From Gordonia spumicola (GTDB lineage: Bacteria > Actinomycetota > Actinomycetes > Mycobacteriales > Mycobacteriaceae): a stretch of 64,000 nt of DNA. The stretch covers positions 186,001 to 250,000 of the forward strand of contig NZ_BJOV01000001.1 of NCBI RefSeq assembly GCF_009932475.1. Direction: 5' to 3'. The notes under the pieces were generated by a model. It was not told the origin of the DNA. It did not search any database and saw only the letters and a program-made list of their open reading frames with translations. Below, piece by piece: positions 45,560 to 53,434 of the stretch (positions within the stretch are counted from its first letter, which is position 1; each line of letters starts with the position of its first letter). Position numbers and translations under genes: made by a program.

Positions 45560-46296
45560 TGACGGTGTTGGCGTGTGACGATCTCGACTGCGGGTACTTC
45601 CAGGACAACCCGTGTGTGCGCGGCGTCGACCTGGCGGTCGACGAAGGCCAGGTGATCGCGCTCCTCGGGCCGAACGGTGCGGGTAAGACGACTCTGCTGG
45701 AAACTCTCGCCGGACTGGTCCCGCGGATCGGCGGCACGGTCTCGGTCAAGGGGACTCCGGTGAAGTCCGGAGACGCGAGGCGCGCGGTGCGAGCGGGGAT
45801 GGTGCTGGTACCCGATGATCGAGCCCTCTTCAAGAACCTCACCACCGAGCAGAACCTTGCGCTCGCGATCCCGCAACGAACGATCGGCGGCCTGGTGTCG
45901 AACCGGCGGAGCGTCGCAGAGGGAGTGGCTCAGACCGTGAGCCGATTCCCGGCGCTGGAGAAGCGACTCAAGGTGAAAGCCGGTCAGTTGTCGGGTGGCG
46001 AACAACAGATGCTCGCCATTTCGCGCGCGTTGCTGCAGCGCCCGAACGTCCTGCTGATCGACGAGTTGAGCATGGGCCTGGCACCGGTGATCGTCGAATC
46101 TATTCTTCCGGTGCTGCGTGAGGTCGCCGCGTCGGACGGCACCGCGGTGATCCTCGTCGAGCAGCACGTCCGGCTCGCCCTCGACGTGGCCGACCGGGCG
46201 CTCGTCCTCGTCCACGGCGACATCGTCATCGACGAGTCCGCGGCATCGTTGGCAGCGGATCCGGGGCGCTTGGAGAAGGCGTACCTCGGCGGCTGA
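45559..46296 (+). CDS. LivF-type ABC transporter ATP-binding protein
   Basis: This is a 245-aa ATPase. ATG 45559 overlaps the previous stop (TGATG). Walker A GPNGAGKTT lies near residue 37, signature LSGGEQQ near 144, Walker B VLLIDELSMGLAP near 164 and the H-loop His in VILVEQH. It pairs with the ATPase domain of the fused LivHMG to drive import. Confidence 0.92.
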   Translation: MTVLACDDLDCGYFQDNPCVRGVDLAVDEGQVIALLGPNGAGKTTLLETLAGLVPRIGGTVSVKGTPVKSGDARRAVRAGMVLVPDDRALFKNLTTEQNLALAIPQRTIGGLVSNRRSVAEGVAQTVSRFPALEKRLKVKAGQLSGGEQQMLAISRALLQRPNVLLIDELSMGLAPVIVESILPVLREVAASDGTAVILVEQHVRLALDVADRALVLVHGDIVIDESAASLAADPGRLEKAYLGG

Positions 46297-46318
46297 GGTC
46301 GGGCGGCGCGGCTGCTGG

Positions 46319-46879
46319 TCACCAGAACTGGTACCAGGCGAGATGGTCGGGGTGCAGTCCGGTCGTGTACAGCAGGCCACGGCGACCGCGGTAGGCGGTG
46401 ACGGGGGTGCCGATCCGGTATCGGGCTATGAGCGCGTTCACATCGTCGCGGTCGCGGGCGTTGAAGCTGAACCGACGGGTCAGCGTCACCTGCTCCCGTG
46501 ACTTCAGTGCCGGGTCGGTGGGGTCGGCGGCGAACCGGATCGTGATCGACACGATCACGATGTCGGCGCCCCGAGGGTTCGGGCGGAACGTGTTCGAGAC
46601 GTCGACCACGGTCCCGTCCCGGCGGTCCCCGACAGCGACGATCCGTCGTCGCAGCAGAGCCACGCCGCTCCGCACCAGTCGTCTGTAACCCCAGAGCCCG
46701 ACGGTCCCGCAGACGAATCCGACGAGCACCATCGCGTTGCCGCTGAACGAATACGTGGCGGCCAGCGACAGGCCGAAGCAGGCGATCGCGACGACGGGCA
46801 TGCCGATCACGTAGGCGACGGCGGCGCAGACGGCGGGCCATCGGTGCTCGGCGGAGCGCATCGGTGCGGTACGCGACAT
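46319..46879 (-). CDS. DUF3592-like membrane protein
   Basis: This is a 186-aa protein with two N-terminal transmembrane helices (about 12-60), then a soluble domain (GTVVDVSNTFRPNPRGADIVIVSI, then SREQVTLTRRFSFNARD) like the DUF3592 beta domain, which binds or senses envelope factors of unknown kind. ATG 46879 is used. It is convergent with livF across 22 bp. Confidence 0.7.
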   Translation of the reverse strand: MSRTAPMRSAEHRWPAVCAAVAYVIGMPVVAIACFGLSLAATYSFSGNAMVLVGFVCGTVGLWGYRRLVRSGVALLRRRIVAVGDRRDGTVVDVSNTFRPNPRGADIVIVSITIRFAADPTDPALKSREQVTLTRRFSFNARDRDDVNALIARYRIGTPVTAYRGRRGLLYTTGLHPDHLAWYQFW

Positions 46880-46905
46880 GGGGTCGACCGTACGCCGGCG
46901 ACGGG

Positions 46906-47934
46906 TCAGCGATCGCGGTCGCGCACCGCTCGGGCCAGTCGGGCGAGGATGGCGGGATCGGCCGAGTACGGGGTGTTGAAGCCCAGCCGGTCCACATAGG
47001 GGCCGTAGCGTCGGAGCAGTTCCGCCGCGCCGTCGCGCGGATCGTCGACGGTGACGGCGATCGAGTCGACGAGTTCGTCTGGGACCTGTCGACCCATCGC
47101 CTGCCAGTCTCCCGACTTCGACATCGCGTGGAGCATCGGATGCAGGTCCGCGAACCCGACCGACGCGAGGATCGGCTGATACGCGGGTGTCGACGCGTAG
47201 AAGGCGATCTGCGTCCGGACCGCTGCCCGAGCCGCCGCCGTCTCCTGGGCCGTGTCGCCGATGATCACCATCGCCGAATGGTGGACGGCCGTGCGCCCCC
47301 TGCCCGACGACTCGGCCCCCTGCGCCAACGACGGGAGAGTCGTGTCGCGGAGGAACTCGGGTGTGCACAGCGGGTGAGAGAGGAAGCCGTCCGCCACCCG
47401 TCCCGCGACGCGTGTCATCGCAGGACCGACCCCGGCCAGCCACACCGGCGGCGGCCCGAAGCCGTCGACTTCGGACGGGCTCGGGCGGAACAGCGGCGGC
47501 ATCAACGTGTGCTGATAGAAGTCGCCGCGATGGTCGAGCCGCCCACCGGTCGTCCACGAGTCCCAGATGGCGCGAACCGCCGACACCATGTCGAGCATCC
47601 GGTCGGCCGGTCGACTCCACGGCATCGAGTACCGACGGGTTATGTGCGGCCGGATCTGAGTGCCGAGGCCGAGAATGAAGCGCCCCCGCGAGTACGCCTG
47701 AAGGTCCCATCCGAGTGTCGCCAGCAGCAGCGGATTGCGGCCGAACGCGACCGCGATCGACGTCCCGAGCATCACCCGATCGGTGTGCTCGGCGGCCAAC
47801 AGGAGTGGAAGGAACGGGTCGTGTGCTCCCTCGAATGTCCAGACGGCGTCGTACCCGGACTCCTCTGCGCCGGCCGCGGCCGCACCCATCTCCGCCAGCG
47901 GGCATGCGATGGTGGTGTCGATCAGCACCGTCAC
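46906..47934 (-). CDS. F420-dependent LLM class oxidoreductase, TIGR03617-like
   Basis: This is a 342-aa luciferase-like TIM barrel. Features are EESGYDAVWTFEGAHDPF (near residue 25), VMLGTSIAVAFGRNPLLLATLGWDL and SRGRFILGLGTQIRPHITRRY, the sequence style of mycobacterial TIGR03617 proteins. GTG 47934 overlaps the amidohydrolase stop (GTGA), so the two are translated together and may act in one catabolic step. Confidence 0.85.
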   Translation of the reverse strand: MTVLIDTTIACPLAEMGAAAAGAEESGYDAVWTFEGAHDPFLPLLLAAEHTDRVMLGTSIAVAFGRNPLLLATLGWDLQAYSRGRFILGLGTQIRPHITRRYSMPWSRPADRMLDMVSAVRAIWDSWTTGGRLDHRGDFYQHTLMPPLFRPSPSEVDGFGPPPVWLAGVGPAMTRVAGRVADGFLSHPLCTPEFLRDTTLPSLAQGAESSGRGRTAVHHSAMVIIGDTAQETAAARAAVRTQIAFYASTPAYQPILASVGFADLHPMLHAMSKSGDWQAMGRQVPDELVDSIAVTVDDPRDGAAELLRRYGPYVDRLGFNTPYSADPAILARLARAVRDRDR

Positions 47935-48863
47935 ACCGGCCGCACGTCGAAGAGGCGGGCGGCGTTGTCGTGCAGGACGCCGCGGACCCAGTCGTCGCCG
48001 AGGTCGAGGCGGACGATCGCATCCAGTGCGTGGCGGTAGCCGTACGGGATGTTCGGGAAGTCGCTGCCGAAGAGGATCTTGTGCCCCAGCGCCGTCAGTC
48101 GCGGCATCAACGTCCGCGGGTACGGTGCGCCTTCCTCGGAGAAGTCGGTGAACGACATCGTCGTGTCCAGGCGGACGTTCTCGTACTGCTCCGCGAGGTC
48201 GAGGAACTGCACGTATTCCGGCGTGCCCATGTGCGCGACGATCAGCGGGAGGGTCGGGAAGCGCGACAGCAGCGTCCGGATCGGTTCGGGGCCCGTGTGC
48301 CTGCCGGGTGCGGGACCCGATCCGCAGTGGATGACGACGGGGATCTGCGCGTCGTCGACGAGGCCCCACACGTCGTCGAGCATCGGGTCGAGCGGCGAGT
48401 AGTCGCCCACCTGGATGTGCGACTTGAACACTCGCGTGCCCGCGTCCACCGCGGCGGAGACGTATGCGCCGGCGCCGGGTTCGGGATAGAACGTCGACGT
48501 GTGCAGGCAGTCGGGGTGCGTCGCCGCGAACTCGACGGCCCACGAGTTCAACCACTGTGCCATCGCGGGCTTGTGCGGATAGATCATCGACGAGTACGCG
48601 AGGACCCCGAACGAACGGAGCGCGTCGACGCGGGCCTCCTCGTTTGCGCGGTAGGTGATCGGCCAGTCGCGACCCAGCATGGGGCCGGCCGAGTCGAAGT
48701 ACGCCCACACCTTGTCCATCACGCGACCGGGCATGAAATGCGTGTGGACGTCGATGATGCCGGGGAGACCCAGCCGCTGCCACATGTCCCGGACGGCGTC
48801 GACTTCGGCGGGGGAGAACGGGGCGATGTCGCGATCGTCACACATGAGACCGACGCTACCCAT
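47931..48863 (-). CDS. Amidohydrolase 2 family metal-dependent hydrolase
   Basis: This is a 310-aa TIM-barrel hydrolase of the ACMS-decarboxylase/amidohydrolase-2 group. Metal ligands are suggested by DVHTHF (near 39), VIHCGSGP (near 180), IVAHMG and the late Asp in LFGSDFPNIPYG. ATG 48863 has GGAGG 6 nt upstream. An ATG six codons in, behind TAGCGT, is a leaderless alternative. It may decarboxylate or hydrolyse an aromatic acid; no substrate can be named. Confidence 0.83.
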   Translation of the reverse strand: MGSVGLMCDDRDIAPFSPAEVDAVRDMWQRLGLPGIIDVHTHFMPGRVMDKVWAYFDSAGPMLGRDWPITYRANEEARVDALRSFGVLAYSSMIYPHKPAMAQWLNSWAVEFAATHPDCLHTSTFYPEPGAGAYVSAAVDAGTRVFKSHIQVGDYSPLDPMLDDVWGLVDDAQIPVVIHCGSGPAPGRHTGPEPIRTLLSRFPTLPLIVAHMGTPEYVQFLDLAEQYENVRLDTTMSFTDFSEEGAPYPRTLMPRLTALGHKILFGSDFPNIPYGYRHALDAIVRLDLGDDWVRGVLHDNAARLFDVRPV

Positions 48864-48988
48864 CACGGACCTCCGGCGGGTCGCCGGGTCGGATCCTCCG
48901 CGCCGACCACCGTGCCCCACATCCGGACGTCCACGGTGGGATACGATCGCCCTCCACCGGACCGACGACTGTGCTGGAGGGACTGCCG

Positions 48989-49654
48989 ATGGGCGCGATG
49001 ATCGTCGACGTGCTGCCCGCGGCCGTCGGAGTCGCGACGTCGCCCGTGCTGTTGATCGCGGTCGTCCTCGTCCTGTTGAGCGAGCGGGCGCGGCCCGCGA
49101 GCATCGCGTTCGCCGCGGGCTCGGTCGGGACGATCGCGACGATCACCGGTGCCGCCGCAGTCCTCGGCGGGGCCGCCGACCCGGACGCGTCGTCGCCGAT
49201 GTTCATGTACTGGGTCAAACTGCTCGGCGGTGCGGTGCTCGTGGTGTTCGGCATCCGGCGCTGGCGCGGCAGGCACGAGTCGACGGAACAGCCCGCATGG
49301 ATGGCCTCGCTCGCCCACACGACCCCGGCGAAGGCCCTGCTGGCCGGGATCGTCGTGACGGCGGCCAACCCGAAGCACCTGGTGTTCTTCGTGGCCGCCG
49401 GAGTGGGCATCGGAGCAGCGGGCCTCGGTGCCGCCCGGGAGTCGCTGGGCGTCGCGGTCTTCGTGCTCCTCGCCGGGTCGTCGATGCTCCTCCTGGTCTT
49501 CGGGTGCTTGATCGCCCCGGCGTGGGCCGCGCCCCGCCTCGTCGCGGTCCGCACGTGGCTCGAGCACCACACCGCCGCCCTGATCGCGGTGATCCTGATC
49601 GTCCTCGGCGTGATCCTCGTCGGTCAGGGACTCGGCGGGCTGGTGTCCCGATGA
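48989..49654 (+). CDS. GAP family (Sap-like) membrane protein
   Basis: This is a 221-aa protein with six predicted transmembrane helices. The opening VDVLPAAVGVATSPVLLIAVVLVLLS and the motif VTAANPKHLVFFVAAGVGIGAA match the GAP/Sap family; recalled mycobacterial members export glycopeptidolipid or sulfolipid. ATG 48989 has GGAGGG 8 nt upstream. It overlaps the FGE gene (ATGA). The cargo is unknown. Confidence 0.82.
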   Translation: MGAMIVDVLPAAVGVATSPVLLIAVVLVLLSERARPASIAFAAGSVGTIATITGAAAVLGGAADPDASSPMFMYWVKLLGGAVLVVFGIRRWRGRHESTEQPAWMASLAHTTPAKALLAGIVVTAANPKHLVFFVAAGVGIGAAGLGAARESLGVAVFVLLAGSSMLLLVFGCLIAPAWAAPRLVAVRTWLEHHTAALIAVILIVLGVILVGQGLGGLVSR

Positions 49655-50511
49655 CGGTCGACGCCATGACCCGAATCGACGGCGGCGAGTTCGACATGGG
49701 ATCGGACGACTTCTTCCCGGAGGAACGGCCCGTCCACCGCAGGAGGGTCGACGGGTTCTGGATCGACACGACGCCGGTCACCGTCGCCGAGTTCGCTGAG
49801 TTCGTCGACGCCACCGGGTACGTGAGCGTCGCGGAACGACCCATCGACCCGGCCCGGTATCCGGGCGTCGACCCCGCGCTTCTCGTCCCCGGCGGCCTCG
49901 TGTTCGTGCGACCCGATCGGCCGGTCCCCCTCGACGACTGGAGCCGCTGGTGGGCGTACCGTCCGGGCGCCCGGTGGCGGCGCGACGGGGCCGGCGATCA
50001 CCCGGTGACGCAGATCGCCTTCGAGGACGCGCAGGCCTTCGCGACCTGGGCGGGCAAGTCGTTGCCGACCGAGGCCGAGTGGGAGTTCGCCGCGCGCGGC
50101 GGAACGGTCGGGACCGTCTACGCGTGGGGCGACGACGTCGCACCCGACGGCCGCCGCATGGCGAACACGTGGGTCGGCAGGTTCCCGAGCGAGTTCATCC
50201 CCGGCGACGGGCAGCACGCCGAACCCGGCACGACTCCGGTCGGGACGTACCCGCCGAACGGATACGGCCTGTCCGACATGATCGGGAACGTGTGGGAGTG
50301 GACCGTCGACGAATATCGCGACCGACACGTGTCGTCGTGCTGCGGGCCGTCGTCGCCGATGTCCGACGGCGTCGTCCGCCGCGTCATCAAGGGCGGCTCG
50401 CACCTGTGCGCCCCGAACTACTGCCTCCGCTACCGGCCCGCCGCCCGTCAGTCGCAGGACGACGACACGTCCACCTCGCACATCGGGTTCCGCTGCGTCG
50501 TCCGCGACTGA
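49651..50511 (+). CDS. Formylglycine-generating enzyme (FGE/SUMF1 type)
   Basis: This is a 286-aa FGE-sulfatase domain protein. It starts with MTRIDGGEFDMGSD and has DHPVTQIAFEDAQAFATWAGKSLPTEAEWEFAARGG and the closing GNVWEWTVDE. The copper-binding catalytic Cys pair is present: Cys253 and Cys258 in CAPNYCLRYR, followed by HIGFRC. Both are required for aerobic oxidation of a sulfatase active-site Cys to formylglycine, so this looks like a true FGE rather than an EgtB-like relative. No sulfatase is nearby; its substrate must lie elsewhere in the genome. Confidence 0.88.
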   Translation: MTVDAMTRIDGGEFDMGSDDFFPEERPVHRRRVDGFWIDTTPVTVAEFAEFVDATGYVSVAERPIDPARYPGVDPALLVPGGLVFVRPDRPVPLDDWSRWWAYRPGARWRRDGAGDHPVTQIAFEDAQAFATWAGKSLPTEAEWEFAARGGTVGTVYAWGDDVAPDGRRMANTWVGRFPSEFIPGDGQHAEPGTTPVGTYPPNGYGLSDMIGNVWEWTVDEYRDRHVSSCCGPSSPMSDGVVRRVIKGGSHLCAPNYCLRYRPAARQSQDDDTSTSHIGFRCVVRD

Positions 50512-50549
50512 GTACCAGCGATTGTCACGAGGTGTCGACTCGACGCCTC

Positions 50550-50608
50550 GGCTGGCGCCTCGGTGTCGGCTCAACCAGCGTGGGGTGGGCTCCTCTGGTG
50601 GTTGAGCC
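50550..50608. repeat. Intergenic palindrome bounded by GGCTCAACC / GGTTGAGCC
   Basis: GGCTCAACCA (50568-50577) pairs with TGGTTGAGCC (50599-50608) across a 21-nt loop. The 27 bp at 50550-50576 recur exactly at 61086-61112. It lies between convergent genes and probably terminates both. Confidence 0.75.
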
Positions 50609-50626
50609 CTTCCCGGTTCGCTGGAA

Positions 50627-51307
50627 CTACGGAGTCGGTTTGTCGGCGGTCGGGGTGTCGTGGCCGGTGATGGCGGCGGAGATCTGGTCGCGGGAGGGGA
50701 AGCTCTTCGGCCGGATCATGACGGCGTCGGCCTCCACGGTGACGCCGTCGGCGTCCGACAGTTCGCCGTGCACGAACGTCTTCCGGCCCTCAGTGCCGGT
50801 CACCCGACCAGTCAGCGTCACCGGGCCGAGGGGCGTCGGACGCAGATAGCGGACCGTCAGCGTGCCGGTGAAACTAGGCATGTTGTCGGCCGCGGCCGTC
50901 TCCCCGACCAACTGGTCGAGGAGCAGCGCCGCGATTCCGCCGTGCACATGCCCGCCCGGACCCTCGTACGCGGCGCCGAGCACCACGTCACCGCGCGTCA
51001 CGCCGTCGACCTTGGACAGTCGCAGCGGCGGCGCGACAGCGTTGCGGGCGCCGGTCGCGGCATTGCCCCACGGCATGCCGGTGAAGTCGCGGGTGAACGC
51101 GACGCCGTATCCCTTGTCCTTCTGGCGGGCCCGGAGGCGGGTGACGATCGCCTCGATCGCCGTGCGTGCGGCGATCAGTTCGGCGTCGTCGACCTCCGTG
51201 CGGATCACCGCGTCCACCAGGTCGCGGACGGAGTCGGTGAGCGGTTCGACGATCGACAGCCGACGTGCGATCTCGGCGTCGTCGATGTCTTCGAGGCGGA
51301 AGTCCAT
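50627..51307 (-). CDS. PaaI family thioesterase
   Basis: This is a 226-aa single-hotdog thioesterase with an N-terminal helical extension of about 80 residues. The active-site region is YEGPGGHVHGGIAALLLDQLVGETA, and TLTVRYLRPTPLGPVTLTGRV follows. Such enzymes hydrolyse acyl-CoA thioesters. It is the distal gene of a five-gene minus-strand series, 11 nt after the CMD-like gene. Confidence 0.87.
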   Translation of the reverse strand: MDFRLEDIDDAEIARRLSIVEPLTDSVRDLVDAVIRTEVDDAELIAARTAIEAIVTRLRARQKDKGYGVAFTRDFTGMPWGNAATGARNAVAPPLRLSKVDGVTRGDVVLGAAYEGPGGHVHGGIAALLLDQLVGETAAADNMPSFTGTLTVRYLRPTPLGPVTLTGRVTGTEGRKTFVHGELSDADGVTVEADAVMIRPKSFPSRDQISAAITGHDTPTADKPTP

Positions 51308-51318
51308 GTCTGCAGACA

Positions 51319-51705
51319 CTATTCGGCTCGCTGGGCGCGGCGGTGCTTCTTGATGACCTCGCCGAACATCATCGTCATGCCGGTGCCGAGGGGCCAGCCG
51401 ACGTAGTAGCAGAGGAACAGGCCGATCTCGTTCAGCTCGTCGGGCGTGAGTTCGCCGTTGCCGAGCGCCGCGGTGGCTTGGATCTCGGCGATGTCCTTCA
51501 TTCCGTTCGCGGCGAGCGCGCCGAGCAGGATCAGGCGTCGATCGCGGTGGGTGAGGCCGGGGCGGCTCCACACTTCGCCGAACACCTGGTCGGCGGTGTG
51601 CGCGAAGAAGTCGCCGGGGCCGTCGGCCATCTCCCAGCCGTACACCTCCGACATCATCGCCAGACCCTTGCGGCGCTGTTCGGTCATCTCGGGCTGGTCG
51701 GTCAT
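51319..51705 (-). CDS. Carboxymuconolactone decarboxylase family protein
   Basis: This is a 128-aa helical protein of the CMD/AhpD-like family: FFAHTADQVFGEVWSRPGLTHRDRRLILLGALAA then IQATAALGNGELTPDELNEI. The AhpD CXXC redox pair is absent (one Cys, in LFLCYYVG), so peroxidase activity is unlikely. It overlaps the dehydrogenase gene (ATGA). The position matches what I recall of M. tuberculosis Rv0771. Confidence 0.85.
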   Translation of the reverse strand: MTDQPEMTEQRRKGLAMMSEVYGWEMADGPGDFFAHTADQVFGEVWSRPGLTHRDRRLILLGALAANGMKDIAEIQATAALGNGELTPDELNEIGLFLCYYVGWPLGTGMTMMFGEVIKKHRRAQRAE

Positions 51706-52577
51706 GATGCTCCTTCGGTGCGGGGGACGCCGAGTCCCGTCGCGAGATCGGTGAGGGCCTGGCGGCCGAGGGGGAGGTCGACGCCGAGCGAGTCGGCGAG
51801 CTGCAGGGCCAGGCGCAGATCCTTCTCGCCGAGGTCCCGCACGTGGGTGAACACGCCGTGCCAGAAGTCGTCCGGAGCGATCGGCGCGGTCGTGTCGCGG
51901 AGCATGATCGCGCCCGCACCGCCCGTGATCGCATCGGTGTGTCGGACGACGCGTCCGAGTTTCGCGATGTCGATGCCCGCCGCTTCGGCGAGCCGGGCCG
52001 CCTCCGTGGTCGCCGTGAACGACACGAAGTGCAGCAGATTCCTGGCGAGTTTCATGCGGGTGCCGTCGCCCGGCAGGTCGCCCGCGTGGACGATCATGTC
52101 GCCGGCGAGTGCGAGGGCGGGTTTGGCGCGGTCGTAGGCCGCGCGGTCGCCGCCGACCATGATCGCGAGCCTGCCCTCCTTGGCTCCGACGGCTCCGCCG
52201 GAGATCGGTGCGTCGAGCACTGTGACGCCGGAGGCCGCGCATCGCGCGGCGAGGTCGGCCGCGGTCTCCGGGGCGATCGTCGAGTGCACGACGATCATCG
52301 ACCCCGACGCGAGGGTCGGGAGGAGGCCGTCGACGACGTCGCGGACCTGTGCGTCGTCGCGGACGCAGATGCTCACCAGGTCGGACGCGGCGCCGAGCGA
52401 TGCGGGCGAGTCGGCCGCGGCCGCCCCGGCCTCGGTGAGCTCGGCGACGGCTGTCGGGTCGACGTCGTACACGGTGAGCCCGCCGGGCGCGGCGACGAAC
52501 CGGGCGGCCATCGGGCGGCCGATGTTGCCGAGTCCCGCATAGCCCAGCCGCAGTGTCGAGTCGGCGGAGTGTGTCAC
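51702..52577 (-). CDS. 3-hydroxyisobutyrate dehydrogenase-like NAD(P) oxidoreductase
   Basis: This is a 291-aa beta-hydroxyacid dehydrogenase. The Rossmann loop is GYAGLGNIGRPMAARF (13-28). The substrate motif DAPISGGAVGAKEG (near 120) and catalytic Lys in GDGTRMKLARNLLHF (near 170) are present. It oxidises a 3-hydroxy acid or aldehyde-acid. GTG 52577 overlaps the SDR stop. The recalled homologue by position is Rv0770. Confidence 0.87.
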   Translation of the reverse strand: MTHSADSTLRLGYAGLGNIGRPMAARFVAAPGGLTVYDVDPTAVAELTEAGAAAADSPASLGAASDLVSICVRDDAQVRDVVDGLLPTLASGSMIVVHSTIAPETAADLAARCAASGVTVLDAPISGGAVGAKEGRLAIMVGGDRAAYDRAKPALALAGDMIVHAGDLPGDGTRMKLARNLLHFVSFTATTEAARLAEAAGIDIAKLGRVVRHTDAITGGAGAIMLRDTTAPIAPDDFWHGVFTHVRDLGEKDLRLALQLADSLGVDLPLGRQALTDLATGLGVPRTEGAS

Positions 52578-53317
52578 GAGCGGATGACCTGTCCGCCGTC
52601 GACGTTGAAGATCTGTCCGGTGATCCAGGACGCCTCGTCGGACAGCAGGAACAGACACATGCCGACGAGGTCGTCGGGGGTTCCCATGCGGCCGATCGGC
52701 AGCTTGGAGACCATGTCCTTCACGATGGCTTCGGGGGTGCTGTTCCGGGTGGCCTCGGTGTCGATCGGGCCGGGGGCGATGGCGTTGATCCGGACGCGCT
52801 GTCCGCCGAGTTCGACGGCCAACTGCTGGGTGAGACCGTTGACGCCGACCTTGGCGAGGCCGTAGAAGCCGCTGTACACCCAGGCTGCCGTCGACGACTG
52901 GTTGACGATCGCGCCGCCGTGCCGCATGTGCGTGTAGCAGGCGCGCGTGACGTTGAGCGCGCCGTCGAGGTTCACGCTCATGAACGTCTTGTAGTAGTCC
53001 CACGGGACGGTGGTGAGGAAGTCGAGCTTCATGCCGCCGTAGATCGCGGCGTTGTTGACCAGCGCGTCGATGCGGCCGTGCGCGTCGACGACTGTCTTCG
53101 CGAGGTTCGCCGCCGAGTCGGGGTCGGAGACGTCGGTGTGGACGTACATGCCGCCGATGGAGTCGGCGACCGCCTGTCCGGCCTCGTCGTTGACGTCGGC
53201 CACGACGACCTTCGCGCCTTCCGCCGCCAACGCCCGCGCGTAGGCCTCGCCGATGCCGCCCGCCGCTCCGGTCACGATCGCGACCTTGTCGGTGAACCTG
53301 TTGTTTCGATCAGTCAT
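52574..53317 (-). CDS. SDR family oxidoreductase
   Basis: This is a 247-aa classical short-chain dehydrogenase. The NAD loop is TGAAGGIG (about 16-23). NNAA is in the expected place, and the catalytic Ser and Tyr-x3-Lys are in NQSSTAAWVYSGFYGLAKVGVNGL. It ends in QIFNVDGGQVIRS, usual for this class. ATG 53317 has AAGGAG upstream. The recalled homologue by position is Rv0769. Confidence 0.88.
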   Translation of the reverse strand: MTDRNNRFTDKVAIVTGAAGGIGEAYARALAAEGAKVVVADVNDEAGQAVADSIGGMYVHTDVSDPDSAANLAKTVVDAHGRIDALVNNAAIYGGMKLDFLTTVPWDYYKTFMSVNLDGALNVTRACYTHMRHGGAIVNQSSTAAWVYSGFYGLAKVGVNGLTQQLAVELGGQRVRINAIAPGPIDTEATRNSTPEAIVKDMVSKLPIGRMGTPDDLVGMCLFLLSDEASWITGQIFNVDGGQVIRS

Positions 53318-53355
53318 GTGTGTCTCCTTGTTGCTGGGTCTGTCGTCTTGTCGCG

Positions 53356-53402
53356 ATGGTTTCGACACGTCTCCGCTTTCGCTCCGACGGCTCAACCACC
53401 AT
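53356..53402. repeat. GGTTGAGCC/GTCGAAACC repeat, copy within the minus-strand operon
   Basis: Read on the minus strand, it begins ATGGTGGTTGAGCC and ends GTGTCGAAACCAT around a GGAGCGAAAGCGGAG centre. It occupies the 117-bp gap between the ALDH and SDR genes. Close relatives lie at 63505-63553 and 63665-63713. Confidence 0.75.
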
Positions 53403-53434
53403 GGAGGATCCGCCGGGCCGGAAGAGCGGGGCCG

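Noticed and set aside
46880-48022. Long upstream extension of the DUF3592-like frame
   Set aside because: It is the shadow of the F420 oxidoreductase gene on the same strand in another frame; the Arg/Pro-rich translation has no domain.
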